Assembly: GCF_001439735.1 (NCBI RefSeq)
Contig: NZ_JYLN01000003.1
Location: 372,001-436,000 of the forward strand
Origin: Pseudomonas paralactis
Lineage (GTDB): Bacteria; Pseudomonadota; Gammaproteobacteria; Pseudomonadales; Pseudomonadaceae
Reading direction: 5' to 3'
DNA length: 64,000 bases
Position 1 is the first letter of the stretch. Each line of letters opens with the position of its first letter. Under the pieces are notes generated by a model. It was not told where the DNA came from. It ran no database searches and worked only from the letters and a program-made list of their open reading frames with translations. Below are positions 29,081 to 37,984 of the stretch, piece by piece. The translations under genes and the position numbers were made by a program.

Positions 29081-30003
29081 GAGAGTTCAAATAGATCCGA
29101 CTGAATCTTCATCTTCCGTTGGTATTTTGTTATGGGATGGTTGTGTGATAGCTTTTTTTCGAGTGCTGGGGATAAATAAAGTGATTCGATAGTGACGTGA
29201 TCCCGGCCCAAAAGAGTTGCTTGAGTAGAGCGCCCAGCATTGAGTTCAACTTTGGTCAGTGATAAATGAGGGGCCAACGCTCTTCCATAGTTCTTATCTC
29301 CACATGTTCCGTCGAAGCTGAGAATATAAGGAACGCCTCGATCATTGAGAGAGTCCAGCTCGGATTCAAGCTCATCTATATCAAGCAAGAAGGCATACCT
29401 AGGGTCTCTTTTTCCACTGGTTCCCTGCCAGGGTGGATCCATGTAAATCAGATCCTCGGTGCCAGCATTTTTTATCATGTCCCGAAAGTCACCTGACACG
29501 ATAGAGGTTTTGCCTTTTAGTAGAGCTGAGGCCAGCTTAGCCTCTTTTAATATTTTTTGGGGCTTAAGCCCTAGGCGACGCTTGTCAGCACCCTGATTAA
29601 ACTTACCGGAATTGTTGAATCTAACTGAGTTTTTAACGCAGCGAGCTATCAGATACAATAATTCGCACGGGCTTTGAGTTGAATTGTAGCTCTCTCTAGT
29701 GGCTAGAAAAAATTCCGCTGGGTCGTCAAGCTGTCCCTGCCACAAAGCATTGTACTTTTCGGATAGTTCGATGGGGTTGTCAATTATTTCTTGCCATAGT
29801 TTTGCCAAGGGCTCTAGTTTATCTCCGATCAAAAATTTATCCGCTCGCCCATTTGCGGCGGCTGCTAAAGTGATAGCCGCAGACCCTGCAAATGGTTCGT
29901 ACAGGCAACGAACAGTATCAGGAAAAAAACTAAGGATAGCTGAGGCGAGTTTTCGCTTGCTACCTTGGTAGGGGATGACGTGGGGAGCAGTTATATACGT
30001 CAT
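29077..30003 (-). CDS. DNA adenine methyltransferase (Dam/D12 class)
   Basis: The 308-residue enzyme shows the D12-class order: PYQGSKRKLASAIL (motif X, residues 11-24), LYEPFAGSAAI (SAM-binding motif I, about 34-44), and the catalytic DPPW at 189-192 for N6-adenine methylation. It is the protecting partner of the HNH endonuclease. The small HARE-HTH gene ends two bases upstream, so the two are one operon. Confidence 0.9.
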   Translation of the reverse strand: MTYITAPHVIPYQGSKRKLASAILSFFPDTVRCLYEPFAGSAAITLAAAANGRADKFLIGDKLEPLAKLWQEIIDNPIELSEKYNALWQGQLDDPAEFFLATRESYNSTQSPCELLYLIARCVKNSVRFNNSGKFNQGADKRRLGLKPQKILKEAKLASALLKGKTSIVSGDFRDMIKNAGTEDLIYMDPPWQGTSGKRDPRYAFLLDIDELESELDSLNDRGVPYILSFDGTCGDKNYGRALAPHLSLTKVELNAGRSTQATLLGRDHVTIESLYLSPALEKKLSHNHPITKYQRKMKIQSDLFELS

Positions 30004-30005
30004 AA

Positions 30006-30263
30006 TCAGTCAGCCAAGGAGTAAAGAAGTGAGCCGCGAGCTTTTGAGGAATTAAATAATGTCTTCAGCCCGTTATTGCGCCGAAACCCTTCTCTTCGCA
30101 ACAGCATGGAATAAAGAGATTTGGTAGGGGTGGCACCTGTCAATAAGCTAGAATCCACAGATCTAATTGCATCAACGATTTCTCCTAGCGTCATTGGCGA
30201 GGAAGCATGCTTGAGAACTTCAGCCATCATGCTTTCGCACTTACTATGCATAAGTGTTTTCAC
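30006..30263 (-). CDS. Small HARE-HTH domain protein
   Basis: The 85-residue protein matches the HARE-HTH (HB1/ASXL/restriction endonuclease) winged-helix pattern: AEVLKHASSPMTLGEIVDAI, then TPTKSLYSMLLRREGFRRNNGLKTLF, ending SLLYSLAD. In this family such domains are fused to restriction or DNA-modifying enzymes; here it is free-standing and first in the methylase operon. It could be a specificity helper or a control protein; neither is proven. Start is GTG 30263 or ATG 30251. Confidence 0.65.
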   Translation of the reverse strand: MKTLMHSKCESMMAEVLKHASSPMTLGEIVDAIRSVDSSLLTGATPTKSLYSMLLRREGFRRNNGLKTLFNSSKARGSLLYSLAD

Positions 30264-30953
30264 CCGTTTTCGTCCTATCAGTCATAGAAGGGCTGACGTT
30301 AGCATGCCATGGCATGCTCGGCAAGGTGTCTCTGGGGCCTTTCGTCAGATTTGAGCGGGTGTAACACTATGTGTGACTAAGGTGTTGCTTAAGCCAAATG
30401 TTTATCCTGAAAACCATGCGAACGCATTGTGGGTGATGGTTAAGTGTAACGCGATAATTTCCGTTTGGATTTCAAGGCGTATTGAGGTCTAGCGCTAAAT
30501 TCCTCTTGCTGTGATGTGGTAGGTGATGAATTATTTTTTGCAAAGCCAATAGTTAAACGTGACTCTCCAGAAGTTTTTCGGGAGAACATAAGCTTAGTTT
30601 AACCCGCGCAAGGATTTATGCGGGTGGTTGGAAGGGTTAAGTGTTTGAGTGGTCATGAATTATAATGTTAGTTATAAAATACTTGATGTTCCACTTTCCT
30701 GATATTATTAAGAATTGGCGGTATAAGTTTTGAGTCGCTGTAATAATACGTAATTTTCTTTGTTTTTTTATGTATTCAGTAGCGAACGCCGGCTCATCTA
30801 ATGTAACCACTTGCGCCGTTGTGACTGATGCGGCGCCTTTAGAGAGCAGCCCCCTTGGGGTAGAAAGCTGCACTGCACTTGAGCCAGGGGGGGGGCGAGA
30901 GCGCAGATTGCACTGCTGGCAGCTACAGCGCCGTTGAGAGCAAATGCGCGGCA
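30264..30953. other. AT-rich spacer without a recognisable gene
   Basis: These 690 bases have low GC content and no convincing coding frame. A 105-codon open frame on the minus strand (30637-30954) has no recognisable domain and no ribosome-binding site. A hairpin CCCGC/GCGGG at about 30603-30624 lacks a T run. The promoter of the HARE-HTH/methylase operon must lie at the left edge. Confidence 0.5.
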
Positions 30954-31354
30954 CTACGCCGAATTAATGCGGTGTTCTTGAGTTTTTGCGAGCTTGCTCG
31001 CCCCCAACAATCGACTCAAGGCAAGCACGGCAGCCCATTGTTCGGCGGTCACCGGCATCACCGAAAGCCGGCTGCCTTTCTGCACCAGCGGCATTTCGGC
31101 AAGAGCGGTTTGCTGCTTTAGATAGCCCAGGCCCAGCACCTTGGGGAAGGTGTTGACGTGGCCCACGGTGATGGCACTCCACGGATTTTTCTCAGCACTG
31201 GCCTTGGCGTCGAAATAATGGTTGTCCGGTTCCAGCGCTGTAGGATTCAGCTAGGCAGCCTCGACGATTTTGCCGATGCCGGCAATGCCAGGCTCCGGGC
31301 AGTTGGAGTGATAGAAGAAAAACTCATCGCCCACCGTCATGGCGCGCAGAAAAT
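30954..31354 (-). pseudogene. Broken copy of the EVE-domain gene
   Basis: Read on the minus strand this is a second copy of the EVE-domain gene at 36499-36948. It lacks the first 40 or so codons (cut at the junction near 31350) and carries a nonsense change, TAC to TAG at 31253-31251, in the AAYPDP stretch. Its 3' end has a different, longer tail containing a REP-like GCGAGCTTGCTCGC. It differs from the intact copy at many positions, so it is not a fresh local duplicate. Confidence 0.85.
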
Positions 31355-31591
31355 ATCGCCCTGCGCGTGACCGGCACCGAAGCAGCTGCGGCGGTCAAAG
31401 CCAACGATCCACTGATACGCAACCAACTGGTGGCGCTGTTCACCCAGCAGACCAGCGAGGCCATGAGTACGGTCGAAGGCAAGCAAAAGCTGCGCCAGGA
31501 AGCCCTGAAACAAACCCAGCAAGTGATGAATGACGAGACCGGCAAGCCGATGGTGGAAGATTTGCTCTTCAACAATCTGATCATCCAGTAA
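31355..31591 (+). pseudogene. 5'-truncated copy of the FliL-like gene (direct repeat, copy 2)
   Basis: This encodes only the C-terminal 78 residues of the FliL-like protein (ALRVTGTEAAAAV to the end), nearly identical to 27956-28192, without start region or signal peptide. It is joined directly to the broken EVE copy. The 41 bases after its stop lead into the ABC exporter, so this is the original 3' end of the locus. Confidence 0.9.
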
Positions 31592-31632
31592 GGCCGGCGC
31601 TTAGCGCTATTCGCGAGGTCCTGCCAGGCGCC

Positions 31633-32751
31633 TCAGGACGCCAGGCTCTTGCGAAACCGCGCCAACGCTACCGCAAAAAATACCAAGCCAATTCCCGTCA
31701 GGGCCAGCAAGTCTGGCCACACCACGCTCAACCCCGCGTCCCTGAATAGAATCGCGGCACTCAAGCTCACAAAATGCGTCGATGGCGAGCCCTGCATCAC
31801 CCACTGCAACCATTCGGGCATGCTATCCAGCGGCGTACTGCCGCCAGAGAGCAACAGCATGGGAATGATCACCGGGATCGCCAGCAGGCCGAACTGCGGC
31901 GTCGAGCGGGCGAGAGTGGCGAGGAAGATCCCCAACGCGGTACTCGCAAACAGGTACAGCGCCGTCACCAGCAGGAACAGGCCCAATGACCCGGCCAGCG
32001 GCACGCCGAGCAAGCCTTTGACCACCAGTTCCAGGGACAGCCACGTACACAACACCACCACCAGCATGTTGCTCCAGATTTTTGCCAGCATGATCTCCAG
32101 CGCGGTCAGGGGCAGCACCAGCAGATGGTCGAGGGTGCCGTGCTCGCGTTCGCGCAGTAGGGCGGTGCCGGTCAGCACGATGGCGAGGATGGTGATGTTG
32201 TTGACGATCTGGATCACCGCCAGGAACCAGCCACCTTCCAGGTTGGTATTGAACAAGGCCCGAGTGGTCAGCAGGGCCGGAGCTTTGCCGGCAGCGTCGG
32301 CCTGACCGCTGTAGGTCAGCAGTTCGCGTTGGAAAATCCGCCCGATGTAACCCGCGCCCATGAAGGCCTGGCTCATTGCCGTGGCATCGATGTTCACCTG
32401 CACCCCCGGCTGGCGCCCCGCCAACAGGTCGGCCTGGAAATTCGCCGGTACATTGACGACGAAGGTGTATTGGCCGCTGTCCATGACCTTGTCCAGCTGG
32501 TCGTAGGCCAGTGGCGCCGGCGCCTGGAATTCCGGTGGTTGCAGGGCCTCGGCCATTTGCCGCGAGAGCGCGCTGTGATCTTCATCGACAAAGGCCACGC
32601 TGGCGTTGTGCACGCCAATCACCGAACCGGCAGCGGGCATGTAGATCGCCACGGTGAAGGCGTAGAACAGAAATAGTAGCAACACGCTGTCGTGGCGCAG
32701 GCTGGTGAGTTCCTTTAGCCCCAGGCGCAGGATATGGGCGAGCTTGTGCAT
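31633..32751 (-). CDS. ABC-2 type exporter permease (YhhJ-like)
   Basis: The 372-residue membrane protein has one N-terminal helix, a large periplasmic domain and five or six C-terminal helices (NNITILAIVLTGTALLREREHGTLDHLLVLP is the ABC-2 signature region). It forms an exporter with the fused ATPase/permease and the HlyD protein encoded just upstream. Its ATG overlaps the stop of the preceding gene by one base. Confidence 0.9.
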   Translation of the reverse strand: MHKLAHILRLGLKELTSLRHDSVLLLFLFYAFTVAIYMPAAGSVIGVHNASVAFVDEDHSALSRQMAEALQPPEFQAPAPLAYDQLDKVMDSGQYTFVVNVPANFQADLLAGRQPGVQVNIDATAMSQAFMGAGYIGRIFQRELLTYSGQADAAGKAPALLTTRALFNTNLEGGWFLAVIQIVNNITILAIVLTGTALLREREHGTLDHLLVLPLTALEIMLAKIWSNMLVVVLCTWLSLELVVKGLLGVPLAGSLGLFLLVTALYLFASTALGIFLATLARSTPQFGLLAIPVIIPMLLLSGGSTPLDSMPEWLQWVMQGSPSTHFVSLSAAILFRDAGLSVVWPDLLALTGIGLVFFAVALARFRKSLAS

Positions 32752-35468
32752 CAGGCCTCCTGCTTCTTGAGCATCACCAGGCTCAGCCCGGTAAAACCGA
32801 CGAAAAATCCGAACAAGGCCAGGCATTGTGGCCACAACTGGCGCAGGTCCAGGGCCTTGGTGAAGGTGCCCACCGCAATATCCAGAAAGTGCCCGGCCGG
32901 AAACAGCATGCCCATCAGCGCCGCCGCACCTTCCAGGGACGAGCGCGGCACGATCAGCCCGGAAAACTGGATGGTCGGCAGACTGGTGATGATCATGGTG
33001 CCGAGGATCGCCGCGATCTGGGTGCGGGTGAACGCCGAGATCAGCAGGCCCATGCTCGTGGTCGCCAGCACGTACAACAGGCCACCGAAAGCCAGGGTCA
33101 GGCCGCTGCCTTTGAACGGTACACCGAACAACCAGCGGTTCATCGCCACCAGCAGTGCCAGGTTAACCAGGCTCACGGCCAGATAGGGCACTTGTTTGCC
33201 CAACAGGAACTCCAGGCGCGTCAGTGGTGTGGCATAGAAGTTGGTGATCGACCCCAGCTCCTTCTCGCGCACAATGCCGAGGGCGGTAAGCATGGCCGGA
33301 ATGAACGCCAGGATCAGCGCCATCACGCCAGGGCCAATGGCATTCACGCTGACCACGTCCTGGTTGTAGCGAAAGCGTGTTTCAAGCTTGACGGCGGCCC
33401 GGTTGTTCAAGGGTAAGCTACTGAGTTCAGCCAGTTGCGCAAGGTTGCTCTGGTGCACGGCCTCCACGTAGTTGCGGCTGGTTTCAGCGCGAAACGGCAT
33501 GCCGCCGTCGAGCCAGGCTGCGACAGTGGGCTGGCGGCCAGCGTAGAGGTCACGGCCAAAGCCGGGTGGGATCTCCAGGGCCAGTTTGATTTCCGAACGT
33601 TGCAGGCGCCGGTGCAATTCGTTGGCGTCGCGAATGGGGGCTTGCTCGGCGAAATAGCGCGAACTGCGAAATGCCTCTAGATAGGCGCGGCTTTGCGGGG
33701 TTTGGTCCTGGTCGTAGACGGCGAAGGCGAGGTTTTCCACGTCCAGGGAAATGCCGTAGCCGAAGATCACCATCATGAACATCGCCCCGAGCAGGGCGAA
33801 GGCCATGCGTACCTTGTCGCGCAGCAGCTCCTTGCCTTCGCGGCTCGCCACGGCTAACCACCGCGCCAGGCTGAAGCCGTGTTTGCTTGCGGGCGGCGCG
33901 TGGGCATCGTTGACGGTTGCACGGGCCGCGCTGGGTTCGGGTTTGCCCTGGGCCTGCTCCAGGCAGGTGACGAAAGCCGCCTCCAGGGTATCGCCGTGGA
34001 ACTGCTGTTGCAGCGCCTCGGGCGTGTCGCAGGCCAACACCTTGCCTGCATGCATCAAGGAGATGCGGTCGCAGCGCTGGGCTTCGTTCATAAAGTGGGT
34101 TGACAGGAAGATGGTCACGCCTTGTTGCCGCGACAACTCGATCAGCAACCGCCAGAAATCATCCCGCGCCGCCGGGTCGACGCCCGAGGTGGGCTCATCG
34201 AGGATCAGCACTTCCGGGCGATGCAGCACCGCAACCGCCAAGGACAAACGCTGGCGCAGGCCAAGGGGTAACTCGCCGGAGGGCTGTTCGGCCACTTCAC
34301 CGAGGTCGAAACGTTGGATCAGCTCATCGATGCGCGGACCGCTGTCGGCCTTGGGCAGGTCGAACAGTTGCGCATGCAGCACCAGGTTCTGGCGCACGCT
34401 CAGTTCGCCATACAGCGAGAAGCTCTGCGACATGAAACCTACGCGCTTGCGGGTCGCCAGGTCCTTGGCGTCCACGGGCTTGCCCAGCAGGATTGCACTG
34501 CCCTCGGTGGCCGGCATCAGCCCGGTCAGGACTTTCATGGTGGTGGTCTTGCCGCAGCCGTTGGAACCGAGGAAGCCGAAGATCTCGCCGCGGCCAATGG
34601 CAAAGCTGACGTTGTTCACCGCGGTGAAATCGCCAAAGCGCAGGGTCAGGTCGTGGGCTTGGATGGCGATATCGGCGTTGCCGCCTGTGCGCGGTGGAAT
34701 TACCAGCGGCTGGCTGTCGTGGGCACTGTCGCCCTGGAAGTGGGTGAAGGCCTCATCCAGTTTGCCGCTGGGCGTTATCGCTGCCAGTTCGCGGCTCAGT
34801 CCATCGGCGATCAACCTGCCACGGTCGAGCATCAGGCAATGCTCGAATTGCTCGGCCTCTTCCATGTAGGCGGTGGCCACCAGCAGTGTCAGTTGCGGGC
34901 GCTCACTGCGTACGCTATCTACCAGCTCCCAGAAACGCCGGCGGGACAGCGGATCGACGCCGGTGGTGGGTTCGTCGAGGATCAACAGGTCCGGATCATG
35001 GATCAGTGCGCAGCACAAGCCGAGCTTCTGTTTCATCCCGCCAGAGAGCTTGCCTGCCGGGCGCTCGGCAAAGCGTGCGAGGTCGGTGGCGAGCAGCAGG
35101 TTGTGCGTGCGCTGGTCGCAATCGGCTTTCGACAGGCCGAACAAGGTGGCGAAGAAACGGATGTTCTCGCTGATGGACAGCTCGGGGTACAGATTGCCGC
35201 CCAGGCCCTGGGGCATAAAGGCGATGCGCGCGTACAGGCTATTGCGGTGGCGACGGTCCTGGATGGAACCTCCGAGCACCTGCAACTGGCCTTCCTGCAG
35301 CTTTTTAACCCCGGCGATCAGACCCAGCAGGCTCGACTTGCCGGCGCCGTCCGGACCTATCAACCCGCAGCGGGTACCGGCTGGCAAGCTGAAGGCAATG
35401 TCGAGCAGTGCCTGTTGCTTGCCGTAGCGGTGGTTGATCCCCGTGGCGTGCAGCGCCAGGCCGCTCAT
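32751..35468 (-). CDS. Fused ABC exporter: two ATPase domains plus permease (RbbA-like)
   Basis: The 905-residue protein joins two ATP-binding cassettes and an ABC-2 membrane domain. The first cassette has GPDGAGKSS, LSGGMKQKLGL and LLILDEPTTGVD; the second has GSNGCGKTT, LPLGLRQRLSLAV (a variant signature) and VLILDEPTSGVD. The C-terminal third has a periplasmic loop and helices. The order with an HlyD protein and a YhhJ-like permease matches the E. coli yhiI-rbbA-yhhJ set, a putative multidrug-type exporter. Whether it also acts on ribosomes, as claimed for RbbA, cannot be told. Confidence 0.92.
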   Translation of the reverse strand: MSGLALHATGINHRYGKQQALLDIAFSLPAGTRCGLIGPDGAGKSSLLGLIAGVKKLQEGQLQVLGGSIQDRRHRNSLYARIAFMPQGLGGNLYPELSISENIRFFATLFGLSKADCDQRTHNLLLATDLARFAERPAGKLSGGMKQKLGLCCALIHDPDLLILDEPTTGVDPLSRRRFWELVDSVRSERPQLTLLVATAYMEEAEQFEHCLMLDRGRLIADGLSRELAAITPSGKLDEAFTHFQGDSAHDSQPLVIPPRTGGNADIAIQAHDLTLRFGDFTAVNNVSFAIGRGEIFGFLGSNGCGKTTTMKVLTGLMPATEGSAILLGKPVDAKDLATRKRVGFMSQSFSLYGELSVRQNLVLHAQLFDLPKADSGPRIDELIQRFDLGEVAEQPSGELPLGLRQRLSLAVAVLHRPEVLILDEPTSGVDPAARDDFWRLLIELSRQQGVTIFLSTHFMNEAQRCDRISLMHAGKVLACDTPEALQQQFHGDTLEAAFVTCLEQAQGKPEPSAARATVNDAHAPPASKHGFSLARWLAVASREGKELLRDKVRMAFALLGAMFMMVIFGYGISLDVENLAFAVYDQDQTPQSRAYLEAFRSSRYFAEQAPIRDANELHRRLQRSEIKLALEIPPGFGRDLYAGRQPTVAAWLDGGMPFRAETSRNYVEAVHQSNLAQLAELSSLPLNNRAAVKLETRFRYNQDVVSVNAIGPGVMALILAFIPAMLTALGIVREKELGSITNFYATPLTRLEFLLGKQVPYLAVSLVNLALLVAMNRWLFGVPFKGSGLTLAFGGLLYVLATTSMGLLISAFTRTQIAAILGTMIITSLPTIQFSGLIVPRSSLEGAAALMGMLFPAGHFLDIAVGTFTKALDLRQLWPQCLALFGFFVGFTGLSLVMLKKQEA

Positions 35469-36430
35469 TGCAGGTTGGCCGGCCAGTCGATATCGGCTGT
35501 GCGCACATAGCCCGCGCCGGGCATGCCCGGTTTTGCTTGTGGTACGGCGCTGGGTTGAGTCAGGCGCAATTTGACGCGGAACACCAGTTTCTGCCGCTCA
35601 TCGCGGGTTTCGACTTCCTTGGGAGTGAACTGGGATTTGGCCGCAACAAAACTGATTTTGGCCGGCAGCGCTTGCTGGGGCAGGGCGTCGAGCAGGATGC
35701 GTGCTTCACTGCCGACGGTCAGGCGGCCGGTGACGGAGGCGGGCAGGTAGAGATTCATGTACTGGTCATTGGGGTCAATCAGCAGCAACACGCGCCCACC
35801 CGCGCCGAGCACTTCGCCCGGCTCGGCCAGGCGCAATTGGATGATGCCGTCGATGGGTGCACGCAGGCTGCTGTCGTCGATCTCGCTGGTGAGTTGGGCT
35901 ACCTGGGCCTGGGCTGCGCCGATGGCGGCCTTCACCGCGTTGACCTGGGCTTGGGCGGCGATCACTGCCGCGTTGCCGGTGTTCTGGCGCGCTTGCTGCT
36001 GGTCGATCAATTGGCTGCTGGCGAAGCCGCGCCGGTACAGCTCTTGGGTGCGCTTGAGTTCCTGGCTGGCCAGCAGTTGCTCGCTTTGGCGCAACTGCAC
36101 GTTGGCTTCAGCAGAGGCGAAGTTTTCCTTGGCGCGTAACACCTCTGCTTCGGCCTGGGCGCGTTGGGCTTGCAGGGTGCGGGTGTCCATGCGCGCCAGC
36201 AACTGGCCCTTGAGCACTTTGTCGCCTTCATCCACGTGCACTTCGGCCAGGCGCCCGGGGATCTTGGCGGCGATTTGCACTTCGGTGGACTCCAGGCGCC
36301 CATTGCCCATGCTCAAGCCCTCGGGCAGGCGGTCCTGGGTCGAACGCCAGTAGCCAAAGGCCCCCGCCCCCAGCAAGAGGACGATCAGGGCGATGGCGAA
36401 CAGACGGGACGTATGGTGGTTCGTAGACAT
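35465..36430 (-). CDS. HlyD-family periplasmic adaptor (membrane fusion protein)
   Basis: The 321-residue protein has one N-terminal membrane anchor (LFAIALIVLLLGAGAFGYW), a lipoyl half-motif (AAKIPGRLAEVHVDEGDKVLKGQLLARMD), a long Gln/Ala-rich coiled coil (about residues 80-175) and the second half-motif (SSLRAPIDGIIQLRLAEPGEVL). It links the inner-membrane ABC exporter to an outer-membrane channel. ATG 36430 is used; the frame is open to 36526. It overlaps the fused ABC gene by an ATGA. Confidence 0.92.
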   Translation of the reverse strand: MSTNHHTSRLFAIALIVLLLGAGAFGYWRSTQDRLPEGLSMGNGRLESTEVQIAAKIPGRLAEVHVDEGDKVLKGQLLARMDTRTLQAQRAQAEAEVLRAKENFASAEANVQLRQSEQLLASQELKRTQELYRRGFASSQLIDQQQARQNTGNAAVIAAQAQVNAVKAAIGAAQAQVAQLTSEIDDSSLRAPIDGIIQLRLAEPGEVLGAGGRVLLLIDPNDQYMNLYLPASVTGRLTVGSEARILLDALPQQALPAKISFVAAKSQFTPKEVETRDERQKLVFRVKLRLTQPSAVPQAKPGMPGAGYVRTADIDWPANLQ

Positions 36431-36498
36431 GGCTGCATCCTGCGGCGTTAGCGTCCAGTGTGATGGGTTTGGCCCGTGAGGGTCTTGATATCGGTCAG

Positions 36499-36948
36499 TT
36501 AAAGCAGCTGAAGGATGGCCGCCCATTGTTCAGGCGTGACCGCCATGACCGAAAGCCGGCTGCCTTTCTGCACCAGCGGCATTTCGGCAAGCGCGGTTTG
36601 CTGCTTTAGATAGCCCAGGCCCAGCACCTTGGGGAAGGTGTTGACGTGGCCCACGGTGATGGCACTCCACGGATTTTTCTCCGCACTGGCCTTGGCGTCG
36701 AAATAATGGCTGTCCGGTTCCAGCGCGGTTGGATCCGGGTACGCTGCCTCGACGATTTTTCCGATGCCGGCAATACCCGGCTCCGGGCAACTGGAGTGGT
36801 AGAAGAAAAATTCGTCGCCCACCGCCATGGCGCGCAAAAAGTTGCGTGCCTGATAGTTACGCACCCCATCCCAGCGGGCTTCGCCGAGCTTTTCCAGGTC
36901 CCTGATGGACAGTTCGTCAGGCTCGGATTTCATCAGCCAGTAGGCCAT
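36499..36948 (-). CDS. EVE domain-containing protein
   Basis: The 149-residue protein starts MAYWLMKSEPDELSI and is a single EVE (PUA-like) domain with WDGVRNYQARNFLRAM and GDEFFFYHSS. EVE domains are thought to bind modified nucleobases in DNA or RNA and are sometimes fused to restriction or toxin modules. This is the intact copy; a damaged, diverged copy lies at 30954-31354. The frame opens at 37023, but ATG 36948 is the family start. Confidence 0.92.
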   Translation of the reverse strand: MAYWLMKSEPDELSIRDLEKLGEARWDGVRNYQARNFLRAMAVGDEFFFYHSSCPEPGIAGIGKIVEAAYPDPTALEPDSHYFDAKASAEKNPWSAITVGHVNTFPKVLGLGYLKQQTALAEMPLVQKGSRLSVMAVTPEQWAAILQLL

Positions 36949-37142
36949 TTTGGGGCTCCTGAAAAAGGCATTGGGCAAGTTGTCGGGCAATTGCATGACA
37001 AACCGACAGTCGGTTGGCGTCAAGGTTTGCGTGTTGGTTCACGTTACCGCAGAATGCGCGCTTTTAGGCTTGGCGCAGCTGCAACGGACTACTTTGGAAC
37101 GTTGTTGTCATCGTGTACGAGGTGCCTGAAGGGGGGCAATCG

Positions 37143-37289
37143 ATGCAACGTAAACCGGATTTACTATGGATTTTGGTTATTTTGTTTGGTCTGGGCGTCG
37201 TGACCACCGGATATGCCCAGAGCTTGTGGTCCAACAAGACCGATGCACCGGTTGAGCTCACGCCAGTGCAGCAACAATTCAAGCGTTAA
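37143..37289 (+). CDS. 48-residue single-pass membrane protein
   Basis: The ATG at 37143 opens a 48-codon gene: a short charged N-terminus (MQRKPDLL), one hydrophobic helix (LLWILVILFGLGVVTTGYA, residues 7-25) and a polar tail ending QQFKR. AAGGGGGG-like purines lie about 6 bases before the ATG. The helix followed by a balanced polar tail and the good ribosome site support a real gene. Function is unknown. It converges on the 5-FCL gene with a gap of only 7 bases. Confidence 0.7.
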   Translation: MQRKPDLLWILVILFGLGVVTTGYAQSLWSNKTDAPVELTPVQQQFKR

Positions 37290-37296
37290 TACGGCT

Positions 37297-37926
37297 TCAA
37301 GGCGTCGCTGGTTCCAGCGACGTTTGTGCAACATACCAATGCTTATCGGTGACAGTGCCCGCCAGCGGCACGTCCCAACTCGCCTGCGCCAAGCGTTCTA
37401 CCTGCTGACATTCATGGGCCAGGCCCAGCAAGGTCGGCTTGCGCCAGCTTTTGCGTCTGGCGAGGTAAGCCAGGCTGCGGTCGTAGAACCCGCCGCCCAT
37501 GCCCAGGCGTCCACCTTCGCTATCGAACCCCACCAATGGCAATAGCACCAGGTCGAGCGCCCAGACTTTGCGCTGTTGATGGGCATTGACCCGCGGCTCA
37601 AGAATACCAAAGCGGTTGGGCGATAATTTATCCCCGCGCCGCACGCGCTGGAACACCATCTTGGTGCGCGGCCAGGCGCTCAGTACCGGTAGATAGGTTG
37701 CCTTGCCACGGCGCTGCGCTGCGCGCAGCAGCAAGCGCGGATCGATTTCACCGTCCGTCGGCAGGTATAAGGAAATATGTTTGGCCCGGCGAAACAGCGG
37801 GTGCTGTGCCAGTTGCCGGTACAGGCCAAGGGCGGCCTGGCGCTGCTCGCTCGGTGTGAGGGCGCGGCGGGCCTTGCGCAACATGCGTCGAAGTTGCGGA
37901 CGGGAAAGCGGCGCAGGTTCGGTCAT
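37297..37926 (-). CDS. 5-formyltetrahydrofolate cyclo-ligase
   Basis: The 209-residue enzyme turns 5-formyl-THF into 5,10-methenyl-THF with ATP. Seen: LRRMLRKARRAL at the N-terminus (folate/ATP-binding lysine region), and the C-terminal signature LVLLPLVGFDSEGGRLGMGGGFYDR. It lies just downstream of 6S RNA, the same order as ygfA after ssrS in E. coli, where the two are co-transcribed. Here a terminator hairpin separates them. Confidence 0.95.
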   Translation of the reverse strand: MTEPAPLSRPQLRRMLRKARRALTPSEQRQAALGLYRQLAQHPLFRRAKHISLYLPTDGEIDPRLLLRAAQRRGKATYLPVLSAWPRTKMVFQRVRRGDKLSPNRFGILEPRVNAHQQRKVWALDLVLLPLVGFDSEGGRLGMGGGFYDRSLAYLARRKSWRKPTLLGLAHECQQVERLAQASWDVPLAGTVTDKHWYVAQTSLEPATP

Positions 37927-37941
37927 GGCTTATCGGCTCAT

Positions 37942-37970
37942 AAAACAATGCCAGTCCTGGGACTGGCATT
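37942..37970 (-). terminator. Terminator hairpin between 6S RNA and 5-FCL
   Basis: Read on the minus strand, AATGCCAGTC and GACTGGCATT form a 10-base perfect stem with a 4-base loop, followed by GTTTTA. It probably sets the 3' end of longer 6S transcripts or limits read-through into the folate gene. Confidence 0.7.
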
Positions 37971-37984
37971 GAGTTTGGGAATTC

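Noticed and set aside
30637..30954. 105-codon minus-strand frame in the AT-rich spacer
   Set aside because: No domain, no ribosome site, and its first part lies in repeat-like sequence; not supported as a gene.
28193..31591. Prophage or integrase-driven genomic island
   Set aside because: No integrase, attachment site in a tRNA, or phage structural gene was found; the flanking repeat is a gene duplicate, not an att site.
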